NCBI RefSeq assembly: GCF_900100395.1
Contig: NZ_FNFB01000004.1
Coordinates: 1-64,000 of the forward strand
Source: Nonomuraea maritima
Lineage (GTDB): Bacteria; Actinomycetota; Actinomycetes; Streptosporangiales; Streptosporangiaceae
Direction: 5' to 3'
Length of the DNA: 64,000 nt
The position numbers and the translations under genes were made by a program. The notes under the pieces were generated by a model, which was given only the letters and a program-made list of their open reading frames with translations, searched no databases and was not told the origin of the DNA. Positions 42,128-53,591 of this stretch are shown here, in pieces; position 1 is the stretch's first letter, and the number at the start of each line of letters is the position of its first letter.

Positions 42128-42733
42128 ATGGCAGCAACTCCCGACACGGTGCACTGGCGTGGCGTGCACCACCTCGCCCTGGTGACCGCGGACATGGACG
42201 CCACCGTGCGCTTCTGGCACGGGGTGCTCGACGCCCGCCTCGTCGCCACCCTCGCCCTCCCCGCCTTCCGGCACTACTTCTTCGACATCGGCGAGGGCAG
42301 CACGATCGCCTTCTTCGAGTACACCGACCAGTCCATCGACAGCTTCGCCAAGCCGGCCGGGGTGCCGTACGCGAAGGCGGCCCAGTTCGACCACCTGTCG
42401 ATGCACCTGCCCGACGAGGACGCGCTGCTCCGGCTGCGCGACCGGCTCAAGGAGCACGGCTGCGAGGTGACCGACGTCATCGACCACGGCTTCCTGCGCT
42501 CGATCTACTTCAGCGACCCGAACGGCATCGCGATGGAGGCGTCCTGGTGGACGCTCGACCCGACGGGCAGGCCGGCCGACCACTCCGACGGGCGGCTGTT
42601 CGCCGACCCCGACCCCGTGCCCGCCGTACGCGAGCTGCGCGACGAGGGCCGCCTGCGCCACACGGTGGCGACCCGCCTGGTGGACGGCGTCATCGAGGAC
42701 CTCCGCCGCGAGGGCATCACCCTGGAACGCTGA
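42128..42733 (+). CDS. VOC-family (glyoxalase/dioxygenase-like) metalloprotein
   Basis: This 201-residue protein has a vicinal oxygen chelate fold: a first beta-alpha-beta unit GVHHLALVTADMDATVRFWHGVLDARL carries a likely metal His, and a second unit contains FDHLSMHLPDEDALLRLRDRL and SIYFSDPNGIAMEASWW, with the usual metal Glu. It may be an extradiol-dioxygenase-like or lyase enzyme, but the substrate is not recognisable. It is probably leaderless and ends before a very strong terminator. Confidence 0.8.
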   Translation: MAATPDTVHWRGVHHLALVTADMDATVRFWHGVLDARLVATLALPAFRHYFFDIGEGSTIAFFEYTDQSIDSFAKPAGVPYAKAAQFDHLSMHLPDEDALLRLRDRLKEHGCEVTDVIDHGFLRSIYFSDPNGIAMEASWWTLDPTGRPADHSDGRLFADPDPVPAVRELRDEGRLRHTVATRLVDGVIEDLRREGITLER

Positions 42734-42742
42734 CCTGACCTG

Positions 42743-42780
42743 AGGACGGGCCCGGGGAGTGCCGTCCCCGGGCCCGTCCT
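42743..42780 (+). terminator. Strong 16-bp hairpin terminator
   Basis: Perfect arms AGGACGGGCCCGGGGA and TCCCCGGGCCCGTCCT enclose a 6-nt loop directly after the VOC gene stop. Confidence 0.85.
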
Positions 42781-42805
42781 CCGTTTCACCTGCTCTAGCG
42801 CGACG

Positions 42806-42821
42806 TACCTACCGGTCGGTA
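42806..42821. promoter_or_regulatory. TetR-type operator before the acyl-CoA synthetase
   Basis: TACCTACCGGTCGGTA is a 16-bp inverted repeat with one mismatch, very like TACCGACCGGTCGGTA-type sites bound by TetR-family regulators of lipid genes. It lies 43 bp upstream of the start, so it probably overlaps the promoter. No regulator gene is adjacent. Confidence 0.6.
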
Positions 42822-42863
42822 CTGTGAATTCCGGAATAATCGTCCACAGCGGGAGTTCTGCGC

Positions 42864-44525
42864 ATGTCTCTTACGCACGCCCAGGTCCAAGCCCAGCTCA
42901 CCGGACCCGGCCAGCTGTTCGAGATAGAAGAGATCGGTGATACCGGCGTACGGACATGGAAGAACGCGCCGGCGAGCTTCCGCACGTTGCTGGAGCTGAG
43001 CCGTTTCCACGGCGACAAGGTCTTCCTCGTCTACGAGGACGAGCACATCACGTTCGAGGACCATTTCCGCCGCGCCGCCACCCTCGCCAACCGCCTGGTC
43101 GAGGAGTACGGCGTGACCAAGGGCGACCGCGTCGCCATCGCCATGCGCAACTACCCGGAATGGGCGGTCTCGTTCTCCGCCGTGCTGGCCGCCGGCGCCA
43201 TCGCCGTCCCCCTCAACGCCTGGTGGACGGAGGCCGAGCTGGCCTACGGCGTGAGCGACTCCGGCGCCAAGGTACTCATCGCGGACGGCGAGCGCGCGCT
43301 CCGGCTGGCCTCGACCGGGGTGCCGCTGATCGTCACGCGCGGCGAGCTTCCCGAGGGCGCCCGCGCCTTCACCGACGTCATCGGCGAGCCGACGGCCGAC
43401 GTGACGCTGCCCGACGTCACCCTCTCCCCCGACGACCCGGCCACGATCTTCTACACCTCCGGCACGACCGGCCGCTCCAAGGGCGCGCTCGGCAGCCACC
43501 GCAACATCGGCCAGGCCCCCATGACCGTGGCGTACGGGCTCGCGCGGGCGAGCGCCGTCGCCGGCCGCGACTTCGCGACGGCCGCGGCGGTCCGCCGGAT
43601 CACGCTGCTGACCGTCCCGCTGTTCCACGTCACCGGCTGCTTCTCCGCCTTCATCACCACGCTGTTCAGCGGCGGCGGGCTCGTGCTCATGTACAAGTGG
43701 GACCCCGAGCAGGCCCTGCGCCTGATCGAGCGGGAGCGGGTCACCGCGATGATCGGCGTCCCGACCAACGCCTGGCAGCTCATGTCGCACCCCGACTTCG
43801 GCAAGTACGACCTGTCGTCGCTGAGCACCCTCGGCTACGGCGGCGCCCCCGCCCCGCCCAAGCTGCTGGAGCGCATCACCCAGAACCTGCCGAACCGCGC
43901 CCCCTCCAACGGCTACGGCATGACCGAGACGAGCGCGCTGGCCATCGGCAACGGCGGCGCCGACTACCAGGCCAAGCCCGACAGCATCGGCAAGCCGTCC
44001 CCGGTCGTCGACGTCCGCGTGATCGACCCCATGGGCGGCGACCTGCCCGCCGGGCAGGTCGGCGAGCTGTGCGTCCGCGGCCCCAACGTCATCCTCGGCT
44101 ACTGGAACAAGCCCGATGCCACCGCGCAGACCTTCATCGACGGGTGGGTGCACACCGGCGACCTGGCGAAGATCGACGAGGAGGGCTTCGTCTACATCGT
44201 CGACCGGGCCAAGGACATGGTCATCAGAGGCGGCGAGAACGTCTACTGCGCCGAGGTGGAGGCGGCCTTGTTCGAGCATCCGGCGGTGGACGACGTCGCC
44301 GTCATCGGCGTGCCGCACGACGAGCTGGGCGAGGAGGTGGGCATGGTCGTCCGCCCGGCTCCCGGGCAGTCGATCACCCTGGAGGAACTGCAGACGTTCC
44401 TCGGCGACCGGATCGCCAAGTTCAAGATCCCGGTGCATCTGTGGGTCCGCGACACCGAGCTGCCCCGCAACCCCGGCGGCAAGATCCTGAAGACCCATCT
44501 CCGCAGGGAGATCCTGGGCGGCTGA
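42864..44525 (+). CDS. Fatty-acyl-CoA synthetase (AMP-binding family)
   Basis: This 553-residue ANL-superfamily ligase activates a carboxylic acid as acyl-AMP and passes it to CoA. The P-loop-like motif is FYTSGTTGRSKGA, followed by GYGMTETSALAIG, the hinge region GWVHTGDLAKIDEEGFVYIVDR, and the catalytic Lys near the end in NPGGKILKTHLR. A medium- or long-chain fatty acid is likely but not proven. GGGAG precedes the ATG. It is flanked by terminators, so it forms a single-gene unit under the TetR-type operator. Confidence 0.9.
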   Translation: MSLTHAQVQAQLTGPGQLFEIEEIGDTGVRTWKNAPASFRTLLELSRFHGDKVFLVYEDEHITFEDHFRRAATLANRLVEEYGVTKGDRVAIAMRNYPEWAVSFSAVLAAGAIAVPLNAWWTEAELAYGVSDSGAKVLIADGERALRLASTGVPLIVTRGELPEGARAFTDVIGEPTADVTLPDVTLSPDDPATIFYTSGTTGRSKGALGSHRNIGQAPMTVAYGLARASAVAGRDFATAAAVRRITLLTVPLFHVTGCFSAFITTLFSGGGLVLMYKWDPEQALRLIERERVTAMIGVPTNAWQLMSHPDFGKYDLSSLSTLGYGGAPAPPKLLERITQNLPNRAPSNGYGMTETSALAIGNGGADYQAKPDSIGKPSPVVDVRVIDPMGGDLPAGQVGELCVRGPNVILGYWNKPDATAQTFIDGWVHTGDLAKIDEEGFVYIVDRAKDMVIRGGENVYCAEVEAALFEHPAVDDVAVIGVPHDELGEEVGMVVRPAPGQSITLEELQTFLGDRIAKFKIPVHLWVRDTELPRNPGGKILKTHLRREILGG

Positions 44526-44531
44526 CCCGGC

Positions 44532-44556
44532 GGCCCGGCGGATGCTCCGCCGGGCC
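44532..44556 (+). terminator. Hairpin terminator
   Basis: Perfect 11-bp stem GGCCCGGCGGA/TCCGCCGGGCC with loop TGC, 6 nt after the acyl-CoA synthetase stop. Confidence 0.8.
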
Positions 44557-44638
44557 CTTACCTGCGGCGTAATCGCGGCGCCTATCCCTGGGCTGGCATC
44601 GTTCAGGAGTCACGAACGACGCCGGCAAAGGAGCCACC

Positions 44639-44989
44639 ATGACCCTCGTCGAACAGTACGTCGCCGCCTGGAACGAGACCGACCCCACCGCCCGCGCCAA
44701 GGCCGTGGCCGAGCTGTGGACCGAGGACGCCACCTACACCGACCCGCTGGCCGACGTCGCCGGGCACGACGGCATCGCCGCCGTGATCGAGGGCGCCCAG
44801 AGCATGTTCCCCGGACTGGTCTTCACCCCCGGCGACCACTACGACGCCCACCACCACACCGCCCGTTTCACCTGGCACCTCGGCCCGGAGGGCGGCGACC
44901 CGGTCGCCGTCGGCTTCGACGTCGTCGAGCTGGCCGACGACGGCAGGATCCGCAAGGTGCTCGGCTTCCTCGACAAGGTCCCGTCCTGA
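44639..44989 (+). CDS. SnoaL-like / NTF2-like protein
   Basis: This 116-residue protein has the NTF2-like cone fold pattern: VEQYVAAWNETDPTARAKAVAELWTEDATYTDPLADVAGHDGI and a C-terminal beta sheet FDVVELADDGRIRKVLGFLDK. Proteins of this kind include small isomerases, hydrolases and binding proteins. AAAGGAG gives a clear ribosome-binding site. It stands alone between two terminators and its specific role is unknown. Confidence 0.85.
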   Translation: MTLVEQYVAAWNETDPTARAKAVAELWTEDATYTDPLADVAGHDGIAAVIEGAQSMFPGLVFTPGDHYDAHHHTARFTWHLGPEGGDPVAVGFDVVELADDGRIRKVLGFLDKVPS

Positions 44990-44995
44990 CCCGGC

Positions 44996-45023
44996 ACGGC
45001 CCCCGGATCCCTCCGGGGGCCGT
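44996..45023 (+). terminator. Hairpin terminator
   Basis: Perfect 12-bp stem ACGGCCCCCGGA/TCCGGGGGCCGT with loop TCCC right after the SnoaL-like gene. Confidence 0.8.
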
Positions 45024-45040
45024 TCACCACCGAAAAGAGA

Positions 45041-45069
45041 TTGCGCCGAAGGGCCCGCGACCCGACAAT
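45041..45069 (+). promoter_or_regulatory. Candidate promoter of the MFS gene
   Basis: TTGCGC (45041-45046), a 17-nt spacer and GACAAT (45064-45069), 8 nt before the GTG at 45078. There is no ribosome-binding site, so the transcript may be leaderless. Confidence 0.45.
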
Positions 45070-45077
45070 CGGACGTC

Positions 45078-46385
45078 GTGCACCAAACCGTGAGACGCCT
45101 TCTTCACCACATCTCCGTCGATGTGACCCCCCTTCGCGATTCCCGCGACTACCGACTTCTCTTCAGCTCCGGCGTCATCACGATGTTCGGCACCTTGATC
45201 ACCATGGTCGCGGTGCCGTACCAGATGAAGCAGCTCACCGACTCCTTCCTCGCGGTCGGCCTGGTGAGCCTGGCGGAGTTCGTGCCGATGGTCGTGTGCG
45301 GCCTGTGGGGCGGCGCCATCGCCGACGCGCTCGACCGCCGCAAGATCATCGTGTTCAGCGAGCTCGGGCTGCTGGTCACCGCCGCCGCCCTCACGGTCAA
45401 CGCACTCCTGCCCGACCCGCAGATCTGGGTCCTGTACGTGGTGGGCGCGATCTCCACGGGCATCGCCTGCCTGCAGCGTCCGAGCCTGGAAGCCGTGCTC
45501 CAGCAGGTGGTCAAGCACGACCAGCAGGCCGCGGCGGCCGTGCTGTCGAGCCTGCGCTGGAACTTCGGCGCCATCGTCGCCCCCGCCCTCGGCGGCCTCC
45601 TGCTCGCCCAGTACGGCCCCGCGCTCGCGTACGGGATCGACGCGCTGACCTTCCTGGTGTCGCTGCCCCTGCTGTGGGCGACCAGGTCGGTCCCGCCCGC
45701 CGAGGACGCCGCCCCGCCCTCCCTGCAGTCGCTCGTCGAGGGCATGCGGTACGCGCTGAGCCGCAAGGATCTGATGGGCACATACCTGGTCGACATCGCG
45801 GCGATGGTGTTCGCGATGTCGAACGCGCTCTACCCGTTCCTCGCCGATGAGCTGCGGGCGCCCGAGGCGGTGGGGCTGCTGTACTCCGCCGCGGCCGTCG
45901 GCGCCCTGATCGCCTCCATCACCGGCCGGTGGACGACGCGCGTGCACCGGCACGGCCTCGGCGTGATCGTCGCCGCGACGGTGTGGGGCGTCGCGCTGGC
46001 GCTGACCGCGCTGGCCCCCAACGTCTGGCTGGTCTTCACCTGCCTGGCCCTGGCCGGCGCCGCCGACATGATCAGCGGCATCTTCCGCGGCACCATGTGG
46101 AACCAGACAATCCCGTCGGAATACCGCGGCCGCCTGGCCGGCATCGAACTGCTCTCCTACGCCAGCGGACCGATGCTGGGCAACGCCCGCGCCGGCGTCA
46201 TGGCCGACATCACCGGCACCCGCTTCTCCCTCGGCGCGGGCGGCCTGCTGTGCATCGGCGCCGTCCTCGGTCTCGCCGCCGCCCTTCCGAAGTTCCGCCG
46301 GTACGACGCCCGCACCGACGAGCACGCCCTGGCGGAGAAGGCCCGCCGGGAAGGCCTCGCCGAGGCCCAGCAATCCGCCGTCTAG
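45078..46385 (+). CDS. MFS exporter, EntS-like
   Basis: This 435-residue membrane protein has about twelve helices and the MFS loop sequence GGAIADALDRRKIIVFSE between helices 2 and 3. The layout (LRDSRDYRLLFSSGVITMFGTLI at the start, MWNQTIPSEYRGRLAGIELLSYASGPMLGN in the second half) resembles EntS-type exporters of siderophores or drugs. No siderophore genes are nearby, so the substrate is open. The GTG at 45078 is the first plausible start; another GTG lies 12 nt later. Confidence 0.85.
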   Translation: MHQTVRRLLHHISVDVTPLRDSRDYRLLFSSGVITMFGTLITMVAVPYQMKQLTDSFLAVGLVSLAEFVPMVVCGLWGGAIADALDRRKIIVFSELGLLVTAAALTVNALLPDPQIWVLYVVGAISTGIACLQRPSLEAVLQQVVKHDQQAAAAVLSSLRWNFGAIVAPALGGLLLAQYGPALAYGIDALTFLVSLPLLWATRSVPPAEDAAPPSLQSLVEGMRYALSRKDLMGTYLVDIAAMVFAMSNALYPFLADELRAPEAVGLLYSAAAVGALIASITGRWTTRVHRHGLGVIVAATVWGVALALTALAPNVWLVFTCLALAGAADMISGIFRGTMWNQTIPSEYRGRLAGIELLSYASGPMLGNARAGVMADITGTRFSLGAGGLLCIGAVLGLAAALPKFRRYDARTDEHALAEKARREGLAEAQQSAV

Positions 46386-46416
46386 AAGGCGGTCGACCAG
46401 GCGTCACCACCACCAC

Positions 46417-46447
46417 CCGGCTGGTCGGGTGCCACCCGATCAGCCGG
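46417..46447. terminator. Bidirectional hairpin between convergent genes
   Basis: A 14-bp stem (CCGGCTGGTCGGGT/ACCCGATCAGCCGG, one G-T pair) with loop GCC. It overlaps the stop codon of the small gene on the minus strand. Confidence 0.75.
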
Positions 46448-46673
46448 ACTCGCGCCAGCCCGCGTACCGCTCGACCAGCTCGTCCACCTTGGTGAGCCGG
46501 CTCTCGTCGAGCCCTTCGACGACGACCACCCACTGGGCGTCCTCGGCGTCGTCCTCACCTGCCAGCGTCTCGCGCACCACACGCGGCTCGCCGAGCTCGG
46601 GAAACCATTCACCCAGCATCTCGGCGACCTCCTCGGCGTCGTCCCGCTCGCCGAACACCAACAGCTGCCTCAT
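46440..46673 (-). CDS. Small acidic protein of unknown function
   Basis: This 77-residue protein, MRQLLVFGERDDAEEVAEML..., has many Glu and Asp residues, a beta-alpha-beta type alternation (QLLVFGE, then a helix; QWVVVVEGL, then a helix) and no signal or membrane segment. GGGAGAA lies 7 nt before the ATG and codon usage is typical of the genome, so it looks real. I do not recognise the family. It converges on the MFS gene, and its stop lies within the shared terminator. Confidence 0.65.
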   Translation of the reverse strand: MRQLLVFGERDDAEEVAEMLGEWFPELGEPRVVRETLAGEDDAEDAQWVVVVEGLDESRLTKVDELVERYAGWRESG

Positions 46674-46758
46674 GCCCCGATTCTCCCAGCCCTGACTCCT
46701 CCACCCCAGATCCGGCTACGCGTATGCCCGTTCACGAGGCGTGAGCACCATAGATTGA

Positions 46759-46771
46759 TAGCGTTACAACA
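46759..46771 (+). promoter_or_regulatory. Leaderless-type -10 element of the Uma2 gene
   Basis: TAGCGT (46759-46764) lies exactly 6 nt before the ATG; there is no ribosome-binding site. Confidence 0.45.
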
Positions 46772-47394
46772 TGACCATGGCTGCCGAAGCGGTGATCACC
46801 ACGATGACGCCCCACCTCTCGCTTCCCGACTGGGTGTTCCCTCCCCCAGAGGGCTTCGTCGCGGAAGACCTCGATCACATTCCGGATCTACCTGCGCACA
46901 CAGAGTTGATTGATGGAAGCTTGGTCTTCGTGAGCCCCCAGCGACACTTCCATCAGTCGGTCATCTTCCGGCTCCATGCGGCACTCGACAAGCTTGCCCC
47001 CGCAGGCCATGAGGTGATCCAGGAGATGAGCGTCAAGCTCGGACCTCAGCAGCGTCCCGAGCCCGACCTCATCGTCGTTGGCCCCCAAGCGGTCATCGGC
47101 AGCGAGATCAGTTTCTTCGAGGCCGAAGACGTCGTCCTGGCCGTCGAAGTGGTCTCCCCCGACTCCGCCGTACGCGACCGGGAGCGCAAGCCCGTCCTCT
47201 ACGCGCAGGCGGGCATCCCGCATTACTGGCGGATCGAGGAGATCCACGGCAAGCCCGCCGTGTTCGTCTACGAGATCGACCCGGCCACGAATTCGTACGT
47301 CGCCGCCGGCGTCCACCACGACCGGCTGAAGCTCAGCGTCCCCTTCGACGTCGACATCGACCTCGACACGCTGTACGTGCTTCGAAGCCGATGA
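46771..47394 (+). CDS. Uma2 family protein (PD-(D/E)XK nuclease fold, DUF820)
   Basis: This 207-residue protein has the Uma2 pattern: ELIDGSLVFVSPQRHFHQ, PEPDLIVVGPQ (Asp of the nuclease site), VLAVEVVSPDSAVRDRERKPVLYAQAGIPHYWRIE (ExK-like site). Such proteins have a restriction-endonuclease-like fold but mostly unknown targets, and they are amplified in actinomycetes and cyanobacteria. Codons such as CTA, ATT, GAT, ACA and TTG cluster in its first third, unlike its neighbours, which hints at acquisition. It has no partner gene. Confidence 0.85.
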   Translation: MTMAAEAVITTMTPHLSLPDWVFPPPEGFVAEDLDHIPDLPAHTELIDGSLVFVSPQRHFHQSVIFRLHAALDKLAPAGHEVIQEMSVKLGPQQRPEPDLIVVGPQAVIGSEISFFEAEDVVLAVEVVSPDSAVRDRERKPVLYAQAGIPHYWRIEEIHGKPAVFVYEIDPATNSYVAAGVHHDRLKLSVPFDVDIDLDTLYVLRSR

Positions 47395-47430
47395 GGGGCC
47401 GGTGCGGCGGTTCGCCGCACCGGCCCCTCA
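47392..47430. terminator. 18-bp bidirectional hairpin between uma2 and pheT
   Basis: Perfect arms of 18 bp (47392-47409 and 47413-47430) with a 3-nt loop. The left arm begins with the TGA stop of the Uma2 gene. Confidence 0.85.
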
Positions 47431-47440
47431 GCCGTCGATG

Positions 47441-49995
47441 TCAGCTGCTGCGCAGCTGGGCGCCCACCCGGTCGGCGGCCACCGCCACCGCCGCGTCGCG
47501 CGCCGCCGTCGTCTCCTCCACCGTCAGCGTCCGGTCGGAGGCACGGAACCTCATGGTGTACGCGAGCGACTTGTTGCCCTCGCCCACCTGCTCCCCGGCG
47601 TAGACGTCGAACAGCCGGATCGACTCCAGCAGCTCGCCCGCCCCGTCACGCAGCGCCGCCTCGACGTCGGCCACCGGCGTGAAGTCGGGCACGATCAGCG
47701 CGACGTCCTGCGTCGCCACCGGGTACGCCGACACCGCGGGGGTCTCGACCGGGCCCGGCATGACCGACTCGAGCCGCGACAGCTCGAGCTCCATCGCCGC
47801 CGTGCGGGGCGGCAGCCCGTACGCCTCGATGACGCGCGGGTGCAGCTCGCCCGCGTGCCCCACCAGGGTGTCGCCCACGTAGAGGGCGGCACACCGGCCG
47901 GGGTGCCAGGGCTCGTGCTGATCGGCGCTGATGGACAGCTCCACCCGCGCCTCACCCGCGACCAGCCGCGCGGCCTGCACCGCGTCGGCCCACGAGGCCG
48001 CGCGACCGGCGCCCCACCAGCCGGACCGCTCGAACTCCCCGGCCAGCACCACCGCGACCCGCAGCGGCTGGTCGGGCAGGGCGGCCTCGATCGAGGCGAG
48101 TTCCTCCTCGGTCGGCCGGCGCTCGACCCCGAACACGGGAGCCGCCTCGGGCGCGTCCTCGCGCGGCCGGTAGACCGACCCCGTCTCGAACAGCGCCACG
48201 TCGGTGAACCCACGCCCGGCGTTGCGCACCAGGGTCTTGAGCAGCCCGGGCAGCAGCGTCGTGCGCAGCAGCGGCTCGTCCTCCGACAGGGGGTTGGCCA
48301 GCCGCATGGCCGAGCGCCGCGCGTCGTCGGCGGGCAGCAGCAGCCGGTCGAAGTCGGCGGAGCTGATGAACGGGTAGCTCAGCACCTCGACGTAGCCGCC
48401 CTCGGCCAGCGCCCGGCCGACCCGGCGGCGCAGCCGCTGCCCCTCGGTGAGGCCCGCACCCGCGGGGGCGGAGGGCAGCACCGACGGGAGGTTCTCGTAG
48501 CCCTCCAGCCGGATGACCTCTTCGGCAAGGTCGTTGGGGTCGGTGAGGTCGGGCCGCCAGGACGGCGGCGTCACCGTGATCATGTCGTCGCCGGTGACGG
48601 CCAGCTTCGCGGCCAGCTCGCCGCCGGTGACCACGCCCGTCGGGTCGACGCCGCCACGGCGCACGGCCGGGTCGGCGCCGTCGGTGACGACGCAGCCCAC
48701 CTGCTCCAGCCGCGCGACCACGGTCTCCGTGGTGTACGGAACGCCGGCCACCGCGCCGGGATGGCTCGCCGGGATCGCGATGCGCGGCGGCGACACCTCG
48801 ATCTCGGTGTGGGTGAGACCGGGCTGCACCGTCGCGCCGCCCAGCTCGGCCAGCATCCGCACGGCCTTCCATGACGCGACGAGCGGCAGCTCGCGGTCGA
48901 CACCCCGCTCGAAGCGCTTCGACGACTCCGACACCAGGCCGTGGCGGCGCGAGCCGCGCGAGATGCCGGTGGCGGAGAAGTGGGCGGCCTCGACGACGAT
49001 GTCGGTCGTGTCGGCGGAGATCTCGGTCTGCAGACCGCCCATCGTGCCGGCCAGCGACAGCGGCCCCGACTGGTCGGTGATGAGGATGTCGTCAGGGTCG
49101 AGCTCGCGGACGACGTGGTCGAGGGTCTCCAGCCGTTCGCCGGGCGCCGCCCGCCGTACGACGATCTCACCGGTGAGCTTGGCCCGGTCGAACGCGTGCA
49201 GCGGCTGGCCGAGCTCCAGCATCAGGTAGTTGGTGACGTCGACGGCCAGCGACACCGGACGCATGCCGGCCCGCGTGAGGCGTACGCGCATCCACAGCGG
49301 GCTCTCGGCGGCCGGGTCGAAGCCGGTCGCCTCGCGCAGCACGAACCGGTCGCACGCCGTCGGGTCGGCGATGGAGGCCGGCCAGGCGGGCCCGGTCGCG
49401 GCGGGCAGCTCGACGTCGGCGGGGTCGCGGAAGGCCACCCCGAACGCCGTCGCCGCCTCGCGCGCCACGCCCCTGATCGACAGGGCGTAGCCGATGTCGG
49501 GCGTGATCTCGAGCTCGATCACGTCGTCGCGCAGCTGGAGCAGCTCGACCACGTCGGCGCCGAGCGGCGTGCCCGCGGGCAGCACCATGATGCCGTTGTG
49601 GTCCTCGCCCAGCCCGAGCTCACGCTCGGAGCAGATCATGCCCTCGGACATGCGCCCGTACGTCTTGCGCGCCCCCACCTCGAACCCGCCGGGCAGCACG
49701 CCGCCCGGGAGCACGACGGGCACGCGGTCGCCGACCACGAAGTTGGTCGCGCCGCAGACGATCATCCGCGGCTCGGCCTCGGCCGTGTCGACCCTGCAGT
49801 GCCGGATCGGCTTCTTGAAGCCGGTCAGCTCCTCGATCTCGAGGACCTCGCCGACGACGACGTTCTTGACGTCGTGGCCGTGCGAGGTGATCGCCTCGAG
49901 CTTCAGACCGGCGGCGGTGAGCTTGTCGGCCACCTCGTGGGCGGTGACCGCCGGGAGATCGGCGTACTCCCGCAGCCAGGAAAGCGGGACCTTCA

Positions 49996-49996
<1 letters not shown>
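47441..49996 (-). CDS. pheT: Phenylalanyl-tRNA synthetase beta subunit
   Basis: This 851-residue subunit of the alpha2-beta2 class II enzyme has in order: an N-terminal tRNA-binding EMAP-like domain (VVVGEVLEIEEL ... ICSERELGLGEDHNGIM), B3/B4 editing-type domain, B5 domain (VTPPSWRPDLTDPNDLAEEVIRLEGY), a catalytic-like core, and a C-terminal ferredoxin-fold anticodon-binding domain (VDVALIVPDFTPVADVEAALR). The ATG at 49996 overlaps the pheS stop by one base. Confidence 0.96.
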
Positions 49997-52258
<2,262 letters not shown>

Positions 52259-52308
52259 GACCTCGCCTCCTCCGCCTACAACGCCGACAATAGCGGGTTT
52301 CCGGCCGC

Positions 52309-53112
52309 CTAGGGCACCCGCTGAGCCCTCGCCGAGGAGTAGAGGCAGACCGCCGCCGCGGTGGCCAGGTTCAGGCTTTCCGCCTGTCCGTAGATGGGCA
52401 CGCGCACCACATCGTCCGCCTCGGCGAGGATCTCCTCCGGAAGTCCCCAGGCCTCGTTGCCGAAGATCCACGCGGTCGGTCCTGAAAGATCGACATCATC
52501 GAGCGTGTGCTTGCCCGCGCCGTCGGCCGCCAGCACGCGCATGCCCCGCTCCTTGAGTTGACGCACGGCGGAGGCGACCGGTGCACCGATGACGACGGGC
52601 AGATGGAAAAGGCTCCCGGCGCTCGCGCGCACGCACTTGCCGTTGTACGGGTCGACGGAGGCGTCGGTGAAGACCACGGCGTCGGCTCCGGCGGCGTCGG
52701 CCGCCCGCAGCACCGTGCCGGCGTTGCCGGGGTCGCGTACGTGGGCGAGCATCGCCACCAGCTGCGGCCGGCCCTCGAGGCTCTCCTCCAGCGGCACGTG
52801 CAGGAGCCTGCACACGGCCACCAGCCCCTGCGGCGTCACGGTCTGCGACAGCTCCGACATGACCTCGCCGCTGGCCCGGTGGACGGGGATGCCGCGCAGC
52901 GTGGCCTCGGTGATGAGCTCGGGATGGCGCAACTCGGCGTCGGCCGTGCTGAACAGCTCCAGAGTGACGCCGTCGAGCTTGAGCGCCTCGCGCACCGCCT
53001 GCGGCCCCTCGGCCAGGAAGCGGCGGTCCTGATCGCGGAAGGCCCGCTTGGTGAGTCGTCTGGCGGCCTTGACCCGCGGCGATCTCACGTTGGTCAGCTC
53101 GGATCCGGCCAT
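52309..53112 (-). CDS. TrmH/SpoU-family RNA 2'-O-methyltransferase
   Basis: This 267-residue protein has an N-terminal substrate-binding domain (SPRVKAARRLTKRAFRDQDRRFLAEG) and a C-terminal SPOUT knot. SpoU motifs are LAHVRDPGNAGTVLRAADAAGADAV, WIFGNEAWGLPEEIL, and VPIYGQAESLNLATAAAVCLY. It is likely to methylate rRNA; the exact nucleotide is not evident. The ATG at 53112 follows GGGAGA. A terminator behind rplT lies just upstream, so it may depend on read-through or its own promoter. Confidence 0.88.
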   Translation of the reverse strand: MAGSELTNVRSPRVKAARRLTKRAFRDQDRRFLAEGPQAVREALKLDGVTLELFSTADAELRHPELITEATLRGIPVHRASGEVMSELSQTVTPQGLVAVCRLLHVPLEESLEGRPQLVAMLAHVRDPGNAGTVLRAADAAGADAVVFTDASVDPYNGKCVRASAGSLFHLPVVIGAPVASAVRQLKERGMRVLAADGAGKHTLDDVDLSGPTAWIFGNEAWGLPEEILAEADDVVRVPIYGQAESLNLATAAAVCLYSSARAQRVP

Positions 53113-53139
53113 CGTCTCTCCCACTCGTGCGAACAACAA

Positions 53140-53165
53140 AGGGCCCACCGACATCGGTGGGCCCT
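53140..53165 (-). terminator. Rho-independent terminator of infC-rpmI-rplT
   Basis: An 11-bp stem AGGGCCCACCG/CGGTGGGCCCT with a 4-nt loop is followed on the minus strand by TTTGTTGTT. This is one of the few hairpins in the window with a U-rich tail. Confidence 0.85.
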
Positions 53166-53183
53166 GCGTCAAGGCAATGTGCT

Positions 53184-53567
53184 TCAGCCGGCGGCCGGAG
53201 CATTCACGTTCGCCGGCAGCGCCTTCTTGGCGGCCTCGACGAGCGTGGCGAAGGTCTGGCTGTCGTTGACCGCGAGGTCGGCCAGGATCTTACGGTCGAC
53301 CTCGATGTTGGCCAGACGCAGACCCTGGATCAGACGGTTGTAGGTGATGCCGTTCTGCCGGGCCGCGGCGTTGATGCGCTGAATCCACAGACGACGGAAT
53401 GCGCCCTTACGGTCCTTGCGGTCCCGGTAGGCGTACGTCATCGAGTGGAGCATCTGCTCCTTGGCCTTGCGGTACAGCCTCGACCGCTGGCCGCGGTAAC
53501 CGGCGGCCCGCTCGAGTACGACCTTACGCTTCTTCTTGGCGTTGAGCGCCCGCTTCACGCGTGCCAT
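53184..53567 (-). CDS. rplT: 50S ribosomal protein L20
   Basis: This 127-residue basic ribosomal protein binds 23S rRNA early in 50S assembly. It begins [20 protein letters not shown] and contains [16 protein letters not shown] and [21 protein letters not shown] as in all L20 proteins. It is the last gene of infC-rpmI-rplT. The short Ala/Pro-rich tail is a usual actinobacterial feature. Confidence 0.97.
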   Translation of the reverse strand: MARVKRALNAKKKRKVVLERAAGYRGQRSRLYRKAKEQMLHSMTYAYRDRKDRKGAFRRLWIQRINAAARQNGITYNRLIQGLRLANIEVDRKILADLAVNDSQTFATLVEAAKKALPANVNAPAAG

Positions 53568-53591
53568 GTTTCTTCTCCCCGGGGGTTCGCG

